NCBI GenBank assembly: GCA_963752965.1
Contig: CAVWAJ010000007.1
Coordinates: forward strand, 310,001 to 374,000
DNA from: QHXW01 sp963752965
GTDB taxonomy: Bacteria; Acidobacteriota; Terriglobia; Bryobacterales; Bryobacteraceae
Length of the DNA stretch: 64,000 nucleotides
Reading direction: 5' to 3'
Under the pieces are notes generated by a model. It saw only the letters and a list, made by a program, of their open reading frames with translations. It had not been told where the DNA came from and searched no databases. The position numbers and the translations under genes were made by a program. The stretch's first letter is position 1, and the number at the start of each line of letters is the position of its first letter. Shown one piece after another: positions 35,051-44,319 of this stretch.

Positions 35051-35994
35051 GATCTCCAGGATCTCAATCCGAGCACTCGTTCGCCAAGTTCGGTCAGCTC
35101 GGCCCGTCTGTAACGCGTCTTCTCCCACCCGCGCGGATCGCCCGGAAACGCAGGATCGTCGGGGATCTCGCGCTCACGCCACGATCGAATTCTCGTCTCC
35201 CGCACACTAGCGTTGCTCTCATCCGCCGGGTACATCGAAAGGTATTGCGCCATGCGGGCGCGATCCTTGGTGACATTCGGCTTGATCCCGTGCGCCAGCA
35301 GCGTGTTCCAGATCAGAAGATCTCCCGCGTGCAAAGGGACGAACTTGATTTCAAATCCCGAGGTGTCTGGGAAAAACGGATGGCGGTCCGGTGGTTGTGT
35401 CGAGATCCAAGCTTCGAGCGTGCGGAACAGTTCAGGAACACATTGGAATCCGCCCACCTCTTCATCGGTATCCACCAACGACAAAACACCCTGCACGTTA
35501 ACCGACAGCGGACGGAGCTTCGTATCGCAATCCCAATGAATGAACCCACCAAACGCCCGTGCGCCACGGTTCGGTGTGTTGAGATTGGCGCGGTCGATGG
35601 TGACCCAGAGGTCTTCGCGGTCCCAGATGTCCACGAAGGCGTTGTAGACGCGCAGCTGCTGGCGGTTGTCCCAGAGGCACTGGTGATTGTACATCTCCAC
35701 CATGCCGCTGTTGTTGAGCTCCGGCATCTGGTGATCGCGGAGCTTCGCCTTGTTCCATGTCGCCGGATCTGCCGGGTCCATTTCCTGGAACTCCCACAGC
35801 GTCGCCTTCAGCCGCTCGATGTTTTCCGCGGGAACGGCATTGGGCACGATCACGTGGCCCCAGGTCGTCCACTGCCGCCAGTCTTCCTGCGACAAGACGC
35901 GCAGCGGCAACTGCTTTTGGATGTCCTTCAGCGGGACGTTGAAAGTGAGCGATTTATTCCCTTCATGGTCATAAACGACGGCGGGTTCTGCCAT
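35047..35994 (-). CDS. Phytanoyl-CoA dioxygenase (PhyH) family protein
   Basis: ATG at 35994 (AGGGAGAA seven nt upstream) gives 315 residues. The Fe(II)/2-oxoglutarate signature is visible: FIHWDCDTKLRP supplies HxD, and the distal His lies in LLIWNTLLAHGIKPN with a downstream Arg (TKDRARMAQYLS). The family hydroxylates small molecules using oxygen and 2-oxoglutarate in the cytoplasm. Substrate cannot be inferred from the neighbours. The C-terminus carries two charged segments (REREIPDDPAFPGDPRGWEKTRYRRAEL, seen as short motifs) beyond the core. Confidence 0.88.
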   Translation of the reverse strand: MAEPAVVYDHEGNKSLTFNVPLKDIQKQLPLRVLSQEDWRQWTTWGHVIVPNAVPAENIERLKATLWEFQEMDPADPATWNKAKLRDHQMPELNNSGMVEMYNHQCLWDNRQQLRVYNAFVDIWDREDLWVTIDRANLNTPNRGARAFGGFIHWDCDTKLRPLSVNVQGVLSLVDTDEEVGGFQCVPELFRTLEAWISTQPPDRHPFFPDTSGFEIKFVPLHAGDLLIWNTLLAHGIKPNVTKDRARMAQYLSMYPADESNASVRETRIRSWREREIPDDPAFPGDPRGWEKTRYRRAELTELGERVLGLRSWRS

Positions 35995-36164
35995 GGCGAT
36001 TCTCCCTACGAAGCAACTGGATTTCCGGCCAAGTATCGCAAAAAGAAAGGGCTCGTGCAAAACCTTCTGCGGCGGCCCGTGGCGTGGACCTCGCGGGCGA
36101 AAGAATCGGGCCGATTGAAACTTTCTATTGGACGTTCCCCAATTTAACGCTCTACTCTGAACAA

Positions 36165-36947
36165 ATGGGACCCCAATACCTGCAAGTCGACCTGCTGCAC
36201 CAGACCAGCCGTATCGTCAGCTCCGGCCTAGCCCTGGATGACATGCTGAGAGAACTCATCTGTATGGCGGCTGAGGTAACGGGCTGCGATGCGTGCCTGG
36301 TTTACCTCGTGGAGCCAACCGGTGACATCGTGCTGAGGGCGTCTCAACTGCCGCACTCGGCCGAAATCGGGAGCATTCGGCTGAAATTGGGCGAAGGCGT
36401 GACCGGCTGGGTGGCGGCCCACAAATCGGTGGCGGCGCTTTCGGACAAGGCTGCTTCGGACAAGCGGTTCAAGAGTTTCCCCACATTAGTGGAAGACACC
36501 TTCGAAGCGTTCCTGTCGGTACCGCTGGTGAGCGGAGGAGACACGATCGGCGTAATCAACGTCCACCACAAACAGCCTCACACCCATAGCCCCGAACAGA
36601 TCGCCTTGCTATCTTTCATGGGCGAACAGATGGGTGGCGCCATCGCGCGTTCACGCGTCATGGACGAAAACGCGCGTCTACAGGAAGAGGCTCTGGAGAT
36701 CCGGCGCCAGTTAGAGGCACGCAAGCTGGTAGAGCGTGCCAAAGGCATCCTGCAAACCAAGTACAGTCTGACCGAAGAACAAGCCTATCTGCGGTTGCGC
36801 GGCGAAAGCCGGCGGCTGCGCCGGCCCATGCGTGACCTCGCGGAAGCCATTATTCTTGCCGAGGACGTGATCGCCAGTTCCGCTGCCGGTATCCCCCCGG
36901 TATTGCGCGACGTGGATGGCGCGGAACACTACTCGTCCGTGGCCTAA
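36165..36947 (+). CDS. GAF-ANTAR antiterminator-type regulator
   Basis: ATG at 36165 gives 260 residues. An N-terminal GAF domain (about 15-160, with DACLVYLVEPTGDIVLRASQ and FLSVPLVSGGDTIGVINVHH) leads through a coiled-coil linker (NARLQEEALEIRRQLEARKLV) into an ANTAR domain (about 190-245, RAKGILQTKYSLTEEQAYLRLRGESRRLRRPMRDLAEAII, seen as the family's typical Ala/Leu/Arg pattern). ANTAR domains bind paired RNA hairpins and prevent transcription termination, usually for nitrogen-related genes. GAF would sense a ligand. No kinase is adjacent. The stop overlaps the convergent J-domain gene by 4 bp. Confidence 0.9.
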   Translation: MGPQYLQVDLLHQTSRIVSSGLALDDMLRELICMAAEVTGCDACLVYLVEPTGDIVLRASQLPHSAEIGSIRLKLGEGVTGWVAAHKSVAALSDKAASDKRFKSFPTLVEDTFEAFLSVPLVSGGDTIGVINVHHKQPHTHSPEQIALLSFMGEQMGGAIARSRVMDENARLQEEALEIRRQLEARKLVERAKGILQTKYSLTEEQAYLRLRGESRRLRRPMRDLAEAIILAEDVIASSAAGIPPVLRDVDGAEHYSSVA

Positions 36948-37495
36948 CGGCTGAGCAATCCGCTTTCTTGCGCCCTGCTTTCGGGTAGGTTCGCTTCCAG
37001 ATAGTCAATGCCTGCGGGCGTGATGACAAAATCGCTGTTCTCAGCGGAACTCAAGTAGTTCTTGCTCTGCAAATACCACAACGTGAACGAGACGAACTCC
37101 TGCGGACATTTGGTGGCTTGCTCGATCTCCAGCAGAGACAAGCCCGATCTCGCCGCATTGGTTTGCCGCTGTTTATAGAGCAGGCACAGAATGCCCACGC
37201 GACGGCTCAGCTCGGCATCCACGCCCGTCGCAAATTCCGTCGGCTCGACCGACGGCAGAGGCTGCTTGACCCGTGCGATGTATTCCGCATCATAAGCCTC
37301 TCTGGCCACCGGATCCGAGAGAACCTCGAAACCGCGCCTGAGTTGCAGGAACGCCTCCGCATCCCCAGTCTCCAGATTGTCCGGGTGCAGGCGCGCGACC
37401 AGCATCTTGTACACGCGCTTGATTGTTTCCAGCTCAGCCTTCGGGCTGACCTGCATCAGATCGTAATAGTCGATGAATTGGCCTTGAGTGGGCAT
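36944..37495 (-). CDS. J-domain (DnaJ-like) protein
   Basis: This 183-residue protein has an N-terminal J domain (DYYDLMQVSPKAELETIKRVYKMLVARLHPDN...) with the essential HPD in helix II-III. The C-terminal half (GILCLLYKQRQTNAARSGLSLLEIEQATKCP, seen as short motifs) reads like a winged-helix domain. There is no Gly/Phe region or zinc-finger, so it is a type C co-chaperone that would stimulate an Hsp70 for a specific client. It overlaps the GAF-ANTAR stop. Confidence 0.85.
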   Translation of the reverse strand: MPTQGQFIDYYDLMQVSPKAELETIKRVYKMLVARLHPDNLETGDAEAFLQLRRGFEVLSDPVAREAYDAEYIARVKQPLPSVEPTEFATGVDAELSRRVGILCLLYKQRQTNAARSGLSLLEIEQATKCPQEFVSFTLWYLQSKNYLSSAENSDFVITPAGIDYLEANLPESRAQESGLLSR

Positions 37496-37636
37496 GCGGG
37501 AGAGCGCGTGTTGCTTGCTCTATTGTAAACGTCTGACACGAGTAAGTCGCTATTATCGAAAGTTAGCAGGCGGCTGAAGTACGGTGTTAAAGATTCAGGC
37601 CTGTCTCCCAAGATAGATAATATCTCCGGAGGCCAC

Positions 37637-37909
37637 ATGAGCATCGATCACTTCGTCGAGGAGATTCAGGTCTTAGGCCGGGACCTGGTGGAGAAAGTGA
37701 AAGCTCTGATTCACGAAGGCAATGTGAACCGGATCATTATCAAAGATGACAAAGGAAACACCTTCGTCGAGATCCCGGTGACGGTAGCCACTGTAGGTGC
37801 AATATTCGCGCCCGTCCTGGCCGCGGTCGGCGCCATCTCCGCGCTGGCGGCGAAGTTCAAGATCGTGATCGAGCGCGCCAAGCCGGCGCCGGGCGAGGAG
37901 AAAAAGTAA
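37637..37909 (+). CDS. DUF4342 small protein
   Basis: ATG follows GGAGG at four nt, giving 90 residues. The N-terminal half (VEEIQVLGRDLVEKVKALIHEGNVNRIII) and the following strand pair and hydrophobic helix (VATVGAIFAPVLAAVGAISALAAKF) match DUF4342, a small domain with one predicted membrane-associated helix. It often stands alone or near UBA-like domains. Function is unknown. It is convergent with tal-pgi, with 1 bp between the stops. Confidence 0.82.
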   Translation: MSIDHFVEEIQVLGRDLVEKVKALIHEGNVNRIIIKDDKGNTFVEIPVTVATVGAIFAPVLAAVGAISALAAKFKIVIERAKPAPGEEKK

Positions 37910-37910
37910 A

Positions 37911-40790
37911 CTAGCCGAGTGCCTGCCGAACGGTGGCGGTTAGCTGCTCTAATCCCGCATCGACATCGGCGCCCAGGTGCACGCGAAGCGCCCGCCTTCC
38001 GCGGTCCGCCAGCACCTGAAAATCGCCGCGCGCCTGCGCCGCCTTCACGATACCGAACGTATATTTCTGGCCCGGAACGGGCAGGTCCGCCGCTTCATCG
38101 CAGGTAATTTGAAGAAACACACCGCTATTCGGCCCGCCCTTGTAAGCCTGGCCGGTCGAGTGTAAGAATCGCGGCCCGAAGCCCAGACATGTGGCCACGT
38201 GCTTTGTATCCCGCACCGCATGGCGAAGCACCTGCAACTGCTTCTCATGCGTCTCGTTCATCTCGATGTATCCCAGCACGCCGAAGTAGTCGCCTGCTCC
38301 AAGCCGGTTCAAGTGCGCTTTCAGGTAGCTTGTGAGTGTCCGGTTTCCCGCCGTGGCCTGGTTCAGAGCTTCCGTGTTCTTCGCGTCGGCGAATAGCTTG
38401 ATCCCGGCTGCTTCAAACAGTGGCGTCTCTCCTGGTAACTTGCCACTCTTTTCGTACTCGGAAGTCAGCGCGCGCGTAGCCACTTTGCTGGCCTCGACGT
38501 CCGGCTGGTTGAATGCGTTGATGCCGAGGATTGAGCCAGCGACGGCGGTGGCCACTTCCCAACGGAAAAACTCCTCGCCGAGGTTGTAAGCCTGTTCCAC
38601 GGCGATGCGCACCACCGGCTGTCCCGCACGCTCCAGTGTGTCGACCGCCTTGTCCTGCGCGGCGTCCACACCCGATTCGAGACGCAGGTACACAAACATG
38701 CGATCGGCGCCATACACCTCCGGCGCCCCGATCGATTCGCGATCCACCGGAATGAGACCCTTGCCAACCTTGCCGGTCGACTCCGCAATCAACTGCTCCA
38801 GCCACGCGCCAAGATCGAAGATGCCCGGCGAGGTAATGATCGTGACCTTATCGCGCCCGTGATTTCCCAGTACTCCCAGAATCACGCCCAACACCACGGC
38901 GGGATTGTCAGCGGCAGGAACCGTCGGGCCGCACGCGTGCACCATTTCCTGGGCCGCGTTCAAGAATTTCGGCACATCCACGCCCATCGCGGCAGCGGGC
39001 ACCATGCCGAAGTTTGAAAGCGCGGAGTAGCGGCCACCGATGCTGGCGAGGCCAAAAAACACGTGGCGGAACCGGTCGCTCTCGGCCACCTGCTGCATTT
39101 TCGATCCGGGATCCGTAATCGCGATGAAGCGCGCGCCCGCCTGCTTCTCGCCCACAATCTGTTTCACGCGGTCGAAGAAATATTGTTTGTAGATATTCGG
39201 TTCGAGCGTGCTGCCCGATTTGCTGGACACGATGAAAATCGTCTTGGCCAGATCAATTTTCTTTTCGATCGCCCGAATCTGCGCCGGATCGGTCGAATCC
39301 AGAACGTGCAGCTCCGGATATCCCGCCACCTTGCCGAACGTCATGCGCATCACCTCGGGACACAGGCTCGATCCACCCATGCCCAGCAGCAACGCGTGTT
39401 GAAAACCGGCCGACTTTACCTCCTGGGCGATGTTCTTGAGATGTTCGATGTGCGACAACTGGTCGTCCACAATGTCGAGCCATCCGAGCCAGTTCGCCTC
39501 GTCCGTGCCAGTCCACAACGCAGCATCATGGCGCCACAGGCGCCGTACTTTGTCGGCCTTCTGCCATTCTTCCAGCGCCGCCTTCACTTTCGAATCCAGC
39601 TCCTGCGGCAGCCGGCATGTTTGCCGGTCGATCTTCACCGAGGCACGGCTCCCGGATCGCTGGCCCGTGGCCTTCAGCAGCAGGCCGAAGGCGTCCGCGA
39701 ACTGCTGCACGCCCTCAACCACCAGCTTGTCTGTCACTTCCTTCATCGAGATACCGGCATTGGCCAGCGTCTTCATAGTGCCGGCTGCGGCTTCGACGTT
39801 CTCGGTCAGACTGGCCCGCGGCTTGCCGTGATCGCGGAACGCATTGAACGTCGCGGGCGGTATGGTGTTCACCGTGTCCTTGCCGATGAGCTCCTCCACG
39901 TAGACGACATCGCGATAGGTGGGATTCTTGGTACTTGTGCTGGCCCAGAGCAGCCGTTGCGGACGCGCACCCTTGCTGGCGAGCCTCTCCCAACGCTCGC
40001 AGGAATAAAGCACGCCGTATCGCTGGTAGGTGAGCCTGGCATTCGCAATGGCCACCTTGCCAAGCAGGCTATGGAGCATGGCCTGTTCGCCGGCGCTCGT
40101 CGAGGCTTTGATTCTTGCGCTAGCGAGATTATCGATGGCGGTATCGATGCGGCTCACAAAAAAGCTCGCGACGCTGGCGATGCGGCCGGCATCTCCTCCG
40201 CGCCCTACCCACTCTTCCAAACCCACCAAATAGGCTTCGGCAACCTGCTCGTACGTCTGCTGGGAAAAAAGCAACGTAACATTGACGTTGACACCATCGC
40301 TAATGAGCTGGGCGATGGCCGGAATGCCTTCCGCGGTCGCCGGAACCTTCACCATCAGGTTTTCCCGCGCCACCGTCTTCCAGAGGCGGCGTGCCTCCTC
40401 TAAGGTCCCCTCGGTGTCGTGCGCCAGCAGAGGAGATACTTCGAGGCTCACATACCCATCCGAACGCTTGGTTGCGTCGTATACGGGACGGAGAATATCG
40501 GCGGCATCCTGAATGTCGCGGATGGCGATTCGTTCGTAGAGTGTTTTCGCATCAAGCCCGCGCGATTGGGGATCGTCCAGGATGTCTTGATAATCCGTGC
40601 TGCCGACTATGGCCTTTTCGAAGATCGACGGATTCGAGGTCACGCCACGCAGTCCATCCTCGGCGATCAACCGTTTGAGTTCCCCGCTGGTGATCAAGCT
40701 GCGCCGAATGTAGTCCAGCCAAACCGACTGGCCGTAATCCTGAAGCTGCAAAACGGGGTTCGTCGCCGCAATCGCGGGGTTCGTGGTCAT
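37911..40790 (-). CDS. tal-pgi: Bifunctional transaldolase / glucose-6-phosphate isomerase
   Basis: This 959-residue protein has two enzyme domains. Residues 1-380 are transaldolase (VWLDYIRRSLITSGELKRLI, GVTSNPSIFEKA, and the Schiff-base lysine in LMVKVPAT). Residues about 420-950 are glucose-6-phosphate isomerase (GMGGSSLCPEV, FIVSSKSGSTLEPN, FRWEVATAVAGSILGINAFNQPDVE). The fusion joins a pentose-phosphate transfer step with isomerisation of glucose-6-phosphate and is known in Acidobacteriota and Cyanobacteria relatives. It is divergent from rpiA, another pentose-phosphate gene. GGAAGG (minus strand) lies about 12 nt before the ATG. Confidence 0.95.
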   Translation of the reverse strand: MTTNPAIAATNPVLQLQDYGQSVWLDYIRRSLITSGELKRLIAEDGLRGVTSNPSIFEKAIVGSTDYQDILDDPQSRGLDAKTLYERIAIRDIQDAADILRPVYDATKRSDGYVSLEVSPLLAHDTEGTLEEARRLWKTVARENLMVKVPATAEGIPAIAQLISDGVNVNVTLLFSQQTYEQVAEAYLVGLEEWVGRGGDAGRIASVASFFVSRIDTAIDNLASARIKASTSAGEQAMLHSLLGKVAIANARLTYQRYGVLYSCERWERLASKGARPQRLLWASTSTKNPTYRDVVYVEELIGKDTVNTIPPATFNAFRDHGKPRASLTENVEAAAGTMKTLANAGISMKEVTDKLVVEGVQQFADAFGLLLKATGQRSGSRASVKIDRQTCRLPQELDSKVKAALEEWQKADKVRRLWRHDAALWTGTDEANWLGWLDIVDDQLSHIEHLKNIAQEVKSAGFQHALLLGMGGSSLCPEVMRMTFGKVAGYPELHVLDSTDPAQIRAIEKKIDLAKTIFIVSSKSGSTLEPNIYKQYFFDRVKQIVGEKQAGARFIAITDPGSKMQQVAESDRFRHVFFGLASIGGRYSALSNFGMVPAAAMGVDVPKFLNAAQEMVHACGPTVPAADNPAVVLGVILGVLGNHGRDKVTIITSPGIFDLGAWLEQLIAESTGKVGKGLIPVDRESIGAPEVYGADRMFVYLRLESGVDAAQDKAVDTLERAGQPVVRIAVEQAYNLGEEFFRWEVATAVAGSILGINAFNQPDVEASKVATRALTSEYEKSGKLPGETPLFEAAGIKLFADAKNTEALNQATAGNRTLTSYLKAHLNRLGAGDYFGVLGYIEMNETHEKQLQVLRHAVRDTKHVATCLGFGPRFLHSTGQAYKGGPNSGVFLQITCDEAADLPVPGQKYTFGIVKAAQARGDFQVLADRGRRALRVHLGADVDAGLEQLTATVRQALG

Positions 40791-40985
40791 GGTCGTTATG
40801 TCCTTCCAGTCAATTTTATGGGCCAGATCCTAGGGTATCGCTATCACTATATGGATGCGTGTGTTTCGCTTACGGTCGCGGAATCATTCCTGTGATCCGT
40901 GCCCTCGGTTACGATTCTGTTACCCGTGCGGCCATACTCTGTGCCGCGTTCGCCGCCGCTGTATCACAATGGACGAAGACCTGGC

Positions 40986-41696
40986 ATGTACAACGCTGAC
41001 ACTTTGAGGCAATTCAAGGAAGCTGCCGCCGAATCCGCGGCCGGGCTGGTGAAGTCTGGAATGATTGTCGGCCTCGGCAGTGGGTCCACCGCGGCGCTGG
41101 CGGTCGCCGCAATCGGAAAGCGGGTAAGGAACGGCCTGCGCATCATCGGGATTCCGACGTCGGAACAAACGGCCGATCAGGCGAGCCAGTTGGGCATTCC
41201 ACTCTCCAATTTGGAAGAACACCCGGAAATCGACTTGACCATTGATGGCGCCGATGAAGTGGAGTTGGGCACCCTGAATCTGATCAAGGGCCGCGGCGGA
41301 GCGCTACTGCGCGAGAAGATCGTAGCCAGCGCCACCGCGCAATTCATCATCATCGTCGATGAAACCAAGCTGGTCCGGCAGCTCGGCGCCCATGACTCGG
41401 TACCCGCTGAGGTGATCCCCTTCGGTTGGCAGGCGACGGCGGCGAGGCTGCGGAAGTTAGGCGCCGATCCGAACCTGCGGCTGCGGCCCGGCGGCCAAAC
41501 CTACACCACCGATGGGGGCCACTACATTCTGGATTGTGCGTTTGGACCGATTACGTCCCCTGCCGAGTTGCAGAGGGAATTGGACGGCGTCGTCGGGTTA
41601 GTGGAGCACGGCCTGTTTGTCGGGCTGGCGTCTCAAGTGGTGGTGGGCGGACCGGGGGGCCTAAAGACGCTGAGCCGCGATTCTGCCCGCCTCTAA
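40986..41696 (+). CDS. rpiA: Ribose-5-phosphate isomerase A
   Basis: ATG at 40986 gives 236 residues, the usual RpiA length; the longer open frame from 40899 adds a non-homologous stretch. The hallmark motifs are seen: GMIVGLGSGSTAALAV (phosphate loop), DLTIDGADEVE (catalytic Asp), and LIKGRGGALLREKIVA. It interconverts ribose-5-phosphate and ribulose-5-phosphate. The upstream 195 bp is shared with the divergent tal-pgi fusion, so both may be co-regulated. Confidence 0.96.
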   Translation: MYNADTLRQFKEAAAESAAGLVKSGMIVGLGSGSTAALAVAAIGKRVRNGLRIIGIPTSEQTADQASQLGIPLSNLEEHPEIDLTIDGADEVELGTLNLIKGRGGALLREKIVASATAQFIIIVDETKLVRQLGAHDSVPAEVIPFGWQATAARLRKLGADPNLRLRPGGQTYTTDGGHYILDCAFGPITSPAELQRELDGVVGLVEHGLFVGLASQVVVGGPGGLKTLSRDSARL

Positions 41697-41802
41697 CGTG
41701 GCGGCGAGGGAATTGCTGCCGTATTTGAATACAGCGATAACAAAGCTGGTTGGTAAGTGTCCCGGGGGCCGGCTTCCCGGACCCCGAAAGGGGGAGACAG
41801 CC

Positions 41803-42576
41803 ATGAAAAACGGACATGGCGACGGTGTGGGCTACGTACACCTCGATGGAAAAGTAGCCCTGGTGACTGGCGCAGCACGCGGAATAGGGCGCGCCATCGC
41901 CCTGGAACTCGCAAGCCGCGGCTCGGCAGTCGCGGTGAACTACCGGTCTAGCAAAGAACACGCCGAGAGCCTGGTCGAACAAATAGAGAAGATCGGGGCG
42001 CCGTGCATGCTCATTCAGGGCGATGTGGCCTCGCAGGAGGATGCACGCCGGATTGTCCAGACGGTGCTGGACGTTTGGAAACACTTGGACATATTGGTGA
42101 ACAACGCGGGTGTTACGCGAGACAAATCGCTACGGAAGGTGGCAGATGACGAGTGGGCAGACGTCATCAATGTCAATCTACAGGGAACTTATTACTGCAC
42201 CAGCGCCGCTCTGCCCTCGATGATGGAGCGAAGGTTCGGACGTATCATCAACATCAGCTCGTACGTGGGGCAAGAAGGCAACTTGGGACGAGCTCATTAC
42301 GCAGCCACCCAGGGCGGCATTGTCGCGTTCACGAAGTCTTTGGCCATGGAGATGGCCAAGTACAACATCACGGCCAACGCGATAGCCCCCGGTTTCACAC
42401 AGACCGAGATGCTGGCCAAGGTTCCCGCGAACATTCTTGAGCAGATTCGAGTGAAAATCCCGCTCCAGCGCTTCGCGCAGCCGCAGGATGTAGCCAAGGC
42501 TGCCGCCTTTTTGGCCGCTGAAGGAGATTACATCACCGGGCAACAACTCAACGTGAACGGCGGGCTTTATATGTAG
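41803..42576 (+). CDS. FabG-like short-chain dehydrogenase with altered active site
   Basis: ATG at 41803 has GGGGGAG close upstream, giving 257 residues. The Rossmann motif TGAARGIGRA, NNAG (100-103) and Asn125 are normal, as are Ser153 and Tyr166. The residue four after the tyrosine is Gln170 (YAATQ), where the catalytic YxxxK lysine should be; its codon is CAG (42310-42312). Overall it resembles acetoacetyl-CoA or 3-oxoacyl-ACP reductases (GITANAIAPGFTQTEML). The change would lower the pKa support for Tyr and NADPH ribose binding, so activity is doubtful. No other SDR motif is lost. Confidence 0.88.
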   Translation: MKNGHGDGVGYVHLDGKVALVTGAARGIGRAIALELASRGSAVAVNYRSSKEHAESLVEQIEKIGAPCMLIQGDVASQEDARRIVQTVLDVWKHLDILVNNAGVTRDKSLRKVADDEWADVINVNLQGTYYCTSAALPSMMERRFGRIINISSYVGQEGNLGRAHYAATQGGIVAFTKSLAMEMAKYNITANAIAPGFTQTEMLAKVPANILEQIRVKIPLQRFAQPQDVAKAAAFLAAEGDYITGQQLNVNGGLYM

Positions 42577-42620
42577 ATCTGTGCAAGCTGCCCCACGCAC
42601 CTTAGGGTTATTTCGCCCAA

Positions 42621-44264
42621 CTAGCGAGGTGGGGCTGCATTCGGGCGTTCTGCGCCGACCAAACCGGCGGCCTGCAAGATGCGCCGCACTTTCTTGGGCG
42701 AAATACATAGGCTTGAGGCGACGCGCGAGATCTTGCGTCCTTCGCGCTCCCAAACCCGCGGAATCACGATCGCCGCAAACTCCTCAGTGATCTGTTGGAA
42801 CGTCTTATCACCGGTCTGCCCCTCGGACCACTCCTGCAAGGCAGCATCGACCCGTCCCGCTTGCAACACCTTTGTTTTGAGCGTCTCGAGGTCCTCCCAG
42901 TCGTATTCCTGTCCCGCCGGCCGAAGCAAGGCTGTGACTGCATCGTAGCAACGGCGCGCGTCGTCTCGGTTCGGCGGGCTATCCGCGCAGTAAGTGAGTC
43001 CTTGCCAGACTAATGCCCGGGCCAAAAGGCGCCGGTTTTGCGTCTGCTGGGCATACTCCACGGCGTCGCGCGCGAAATCGTGCGCCAATTGGGAGTGGCG
43101 GCCCGCGTCTTCGTCGATCTGCTCTTCGAGACGGGCGTTTTCCACCGAGCATTGCAGCATTCGGGCACGGGCCATGAGGATAAAATCGCGTTTTTCCTCG
43201 CCGTGCCGAAAGGCAGTGGCGCCTTCGGCAGATGCCTCGTCCAGTTCGCCTTCGTCGGCATGCAGCAGGCCGCGATTGACGTAAACACTGCCGATACCCC
43301 GGTGATTGTGATGCCGCTCGTAGATTCCCAAGGCTTCCGAGAGTTGCGCCAATGCTTCGGCACGCAGCCGCAGGATTTGCGATCTTCGGCCGCGTGAGGG
43401 CTCAATGCCCTTTTCCGGCATAGCGCCCGAGCGGCGCCGGGCGAGGTCTTCGTCCATGCTGGTCTCGATTTGACGAGCGCTCAGACGCTTAACCAGCGCG
43501 GTGTTAACCAGCACGCGGGCCAGGTTGGCGTGTTGCGGGTCACGCCGCTTGTACTCGTCGATCGCGCGTTCGAAATGTTCGAGTGCACGGTCATAGCGGC
43601 CTTGGCGCCGCGCGATCCGCCCATACGCGGAGTGGATGTTGCCGCGGGCTATGAAGTCATCGGTTTCACTGAGGCCGGCTTCCGCTTCCCGCAAGATGGC
43701 GGCCGCTTCCTTGAGCTTCCCTTTCTGAAAGAGCAGCCAGCTTTCCAGGACTTGCATGACCGCAGCCATCTTGGTATAGCCGAGCTCGAGCGCGAGGGCC
43801 TTACCTTTGATGGTGTAAGTGAGCGCGTCGTCGTACCGGCCCTGTTTGCGAAGGCAGCGACCGATCCAGAAGTTCGCGATGGCCGGTAACTCGGCATCGC
43901 GGATCTCTTCCACGGACTGCACAAATTGGAGATGGCTGGCGGCTTGTTCGAATTCCTCTTCGGACATGGCGACGAGGCCCTCGGCCATTCGCAGGTGCAA
44001 ATAATCGAGTAGCGGCAGGCACGCACGGCAGGATTTGGGAAACAGGCGGAGCAGATCGCGCACTAAGTCTGGGGTGGCGAACCCGATATCCACCCATTGG
44101 GCAACGAATCCCACGAGGACGGCGGCATTCTCTTGCGTGGGATCCAGGGCGGCGAGCAGGGCCCGATTCTCTTCGAGCGTCTGCATTCCGCTGTCAATTC
44201 GCCGGAAAGCGAGGCCTTCCCGGAGCTGAGTGATGAGCGCCGTCAACTCGCAAACGGCATCCAT
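42621..44264 (-). CDS. TPR protein with C-terminal helix-turn-helix
   Basis: ATG at 44264 gives 547 residues; a TTG at 44327 would overlap the aceB stop. The bulk consists of TPR-like helix pairs, for example AIANFWIGRCLRKQGRYDDALTYTIKG, AYGRIARRQGRYDRALEHFERAID and GSVYVNRGLLHADEGELDEA. The last 50 residues (REGRKISRVASSLCISPKKVRRILQAAGL) form a Fis-type helix-turn-helix with 'KKVRRIL' as the recognition helix. It therefore looks like a DNA-binding regulator with a protein-interaction sensor. Being 55 bp after aceB in the same direction, a role in glyoxylate shunt control is plausible but unproven. Confidence 0.72.
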   Translation of the reverse strand: MDAVCELTALITQLREGLAFRRIDSGMQTLEENRALLAALDPTQENAAVLVGFVAQWVDIGFATPDLVRDLLRLFPKSCRACLPLLDYLHLRMAEGLVAMSEEEFEQAASHLQFVQSVEEIRDAELPAIANFWIGRCLRKQGRYDDALTYTIKGKALALELGYTKMAAVMQVLESWLLFQKGKLKEAAAILREAEAGLSETDDFIARGNIHSAYGRIARRQGRYDRALEHFERAIDEYKRRDPQHANLARVLVNTALVKRLSARQIETSMDEDLARRRSGAMPEKGIEPSRGRRSQILRLRAEALAQLSEALGIYERHHNHRGIGSVYVNRGLLHADEGELDEASAEGATAFRHGEEKRDFILMARARMLQCSVENARLEEQIDEDAGRHSQLAHDFARDAVEYAQQTQNRRLLARALVWQGLTYCADSPPNRDDARRCYDAVTALLRPAGQEYDWEDLETLKTKVLQAGRVDAALQEWSEGQTGDKTFQQITEEFAAIVIPRVWEREGRKISRVASSLCISPKKVRRILQAAGLVGAERPNAAPPR

Positions 44265-44319
44265 ACCCGAAGTATGTGGCGGTCGCGCGCCGTTGTCCAG
44301 CCTCTTGGCGTAGTGTAAA

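Noticed and set aside
39063..40403. 446-residue open frame on the plus strand opposite tal-pgi
   Set aside because: Antisense shadow of a well-supported bifunctional enzyme; His/Arg-rich translation without motifs.
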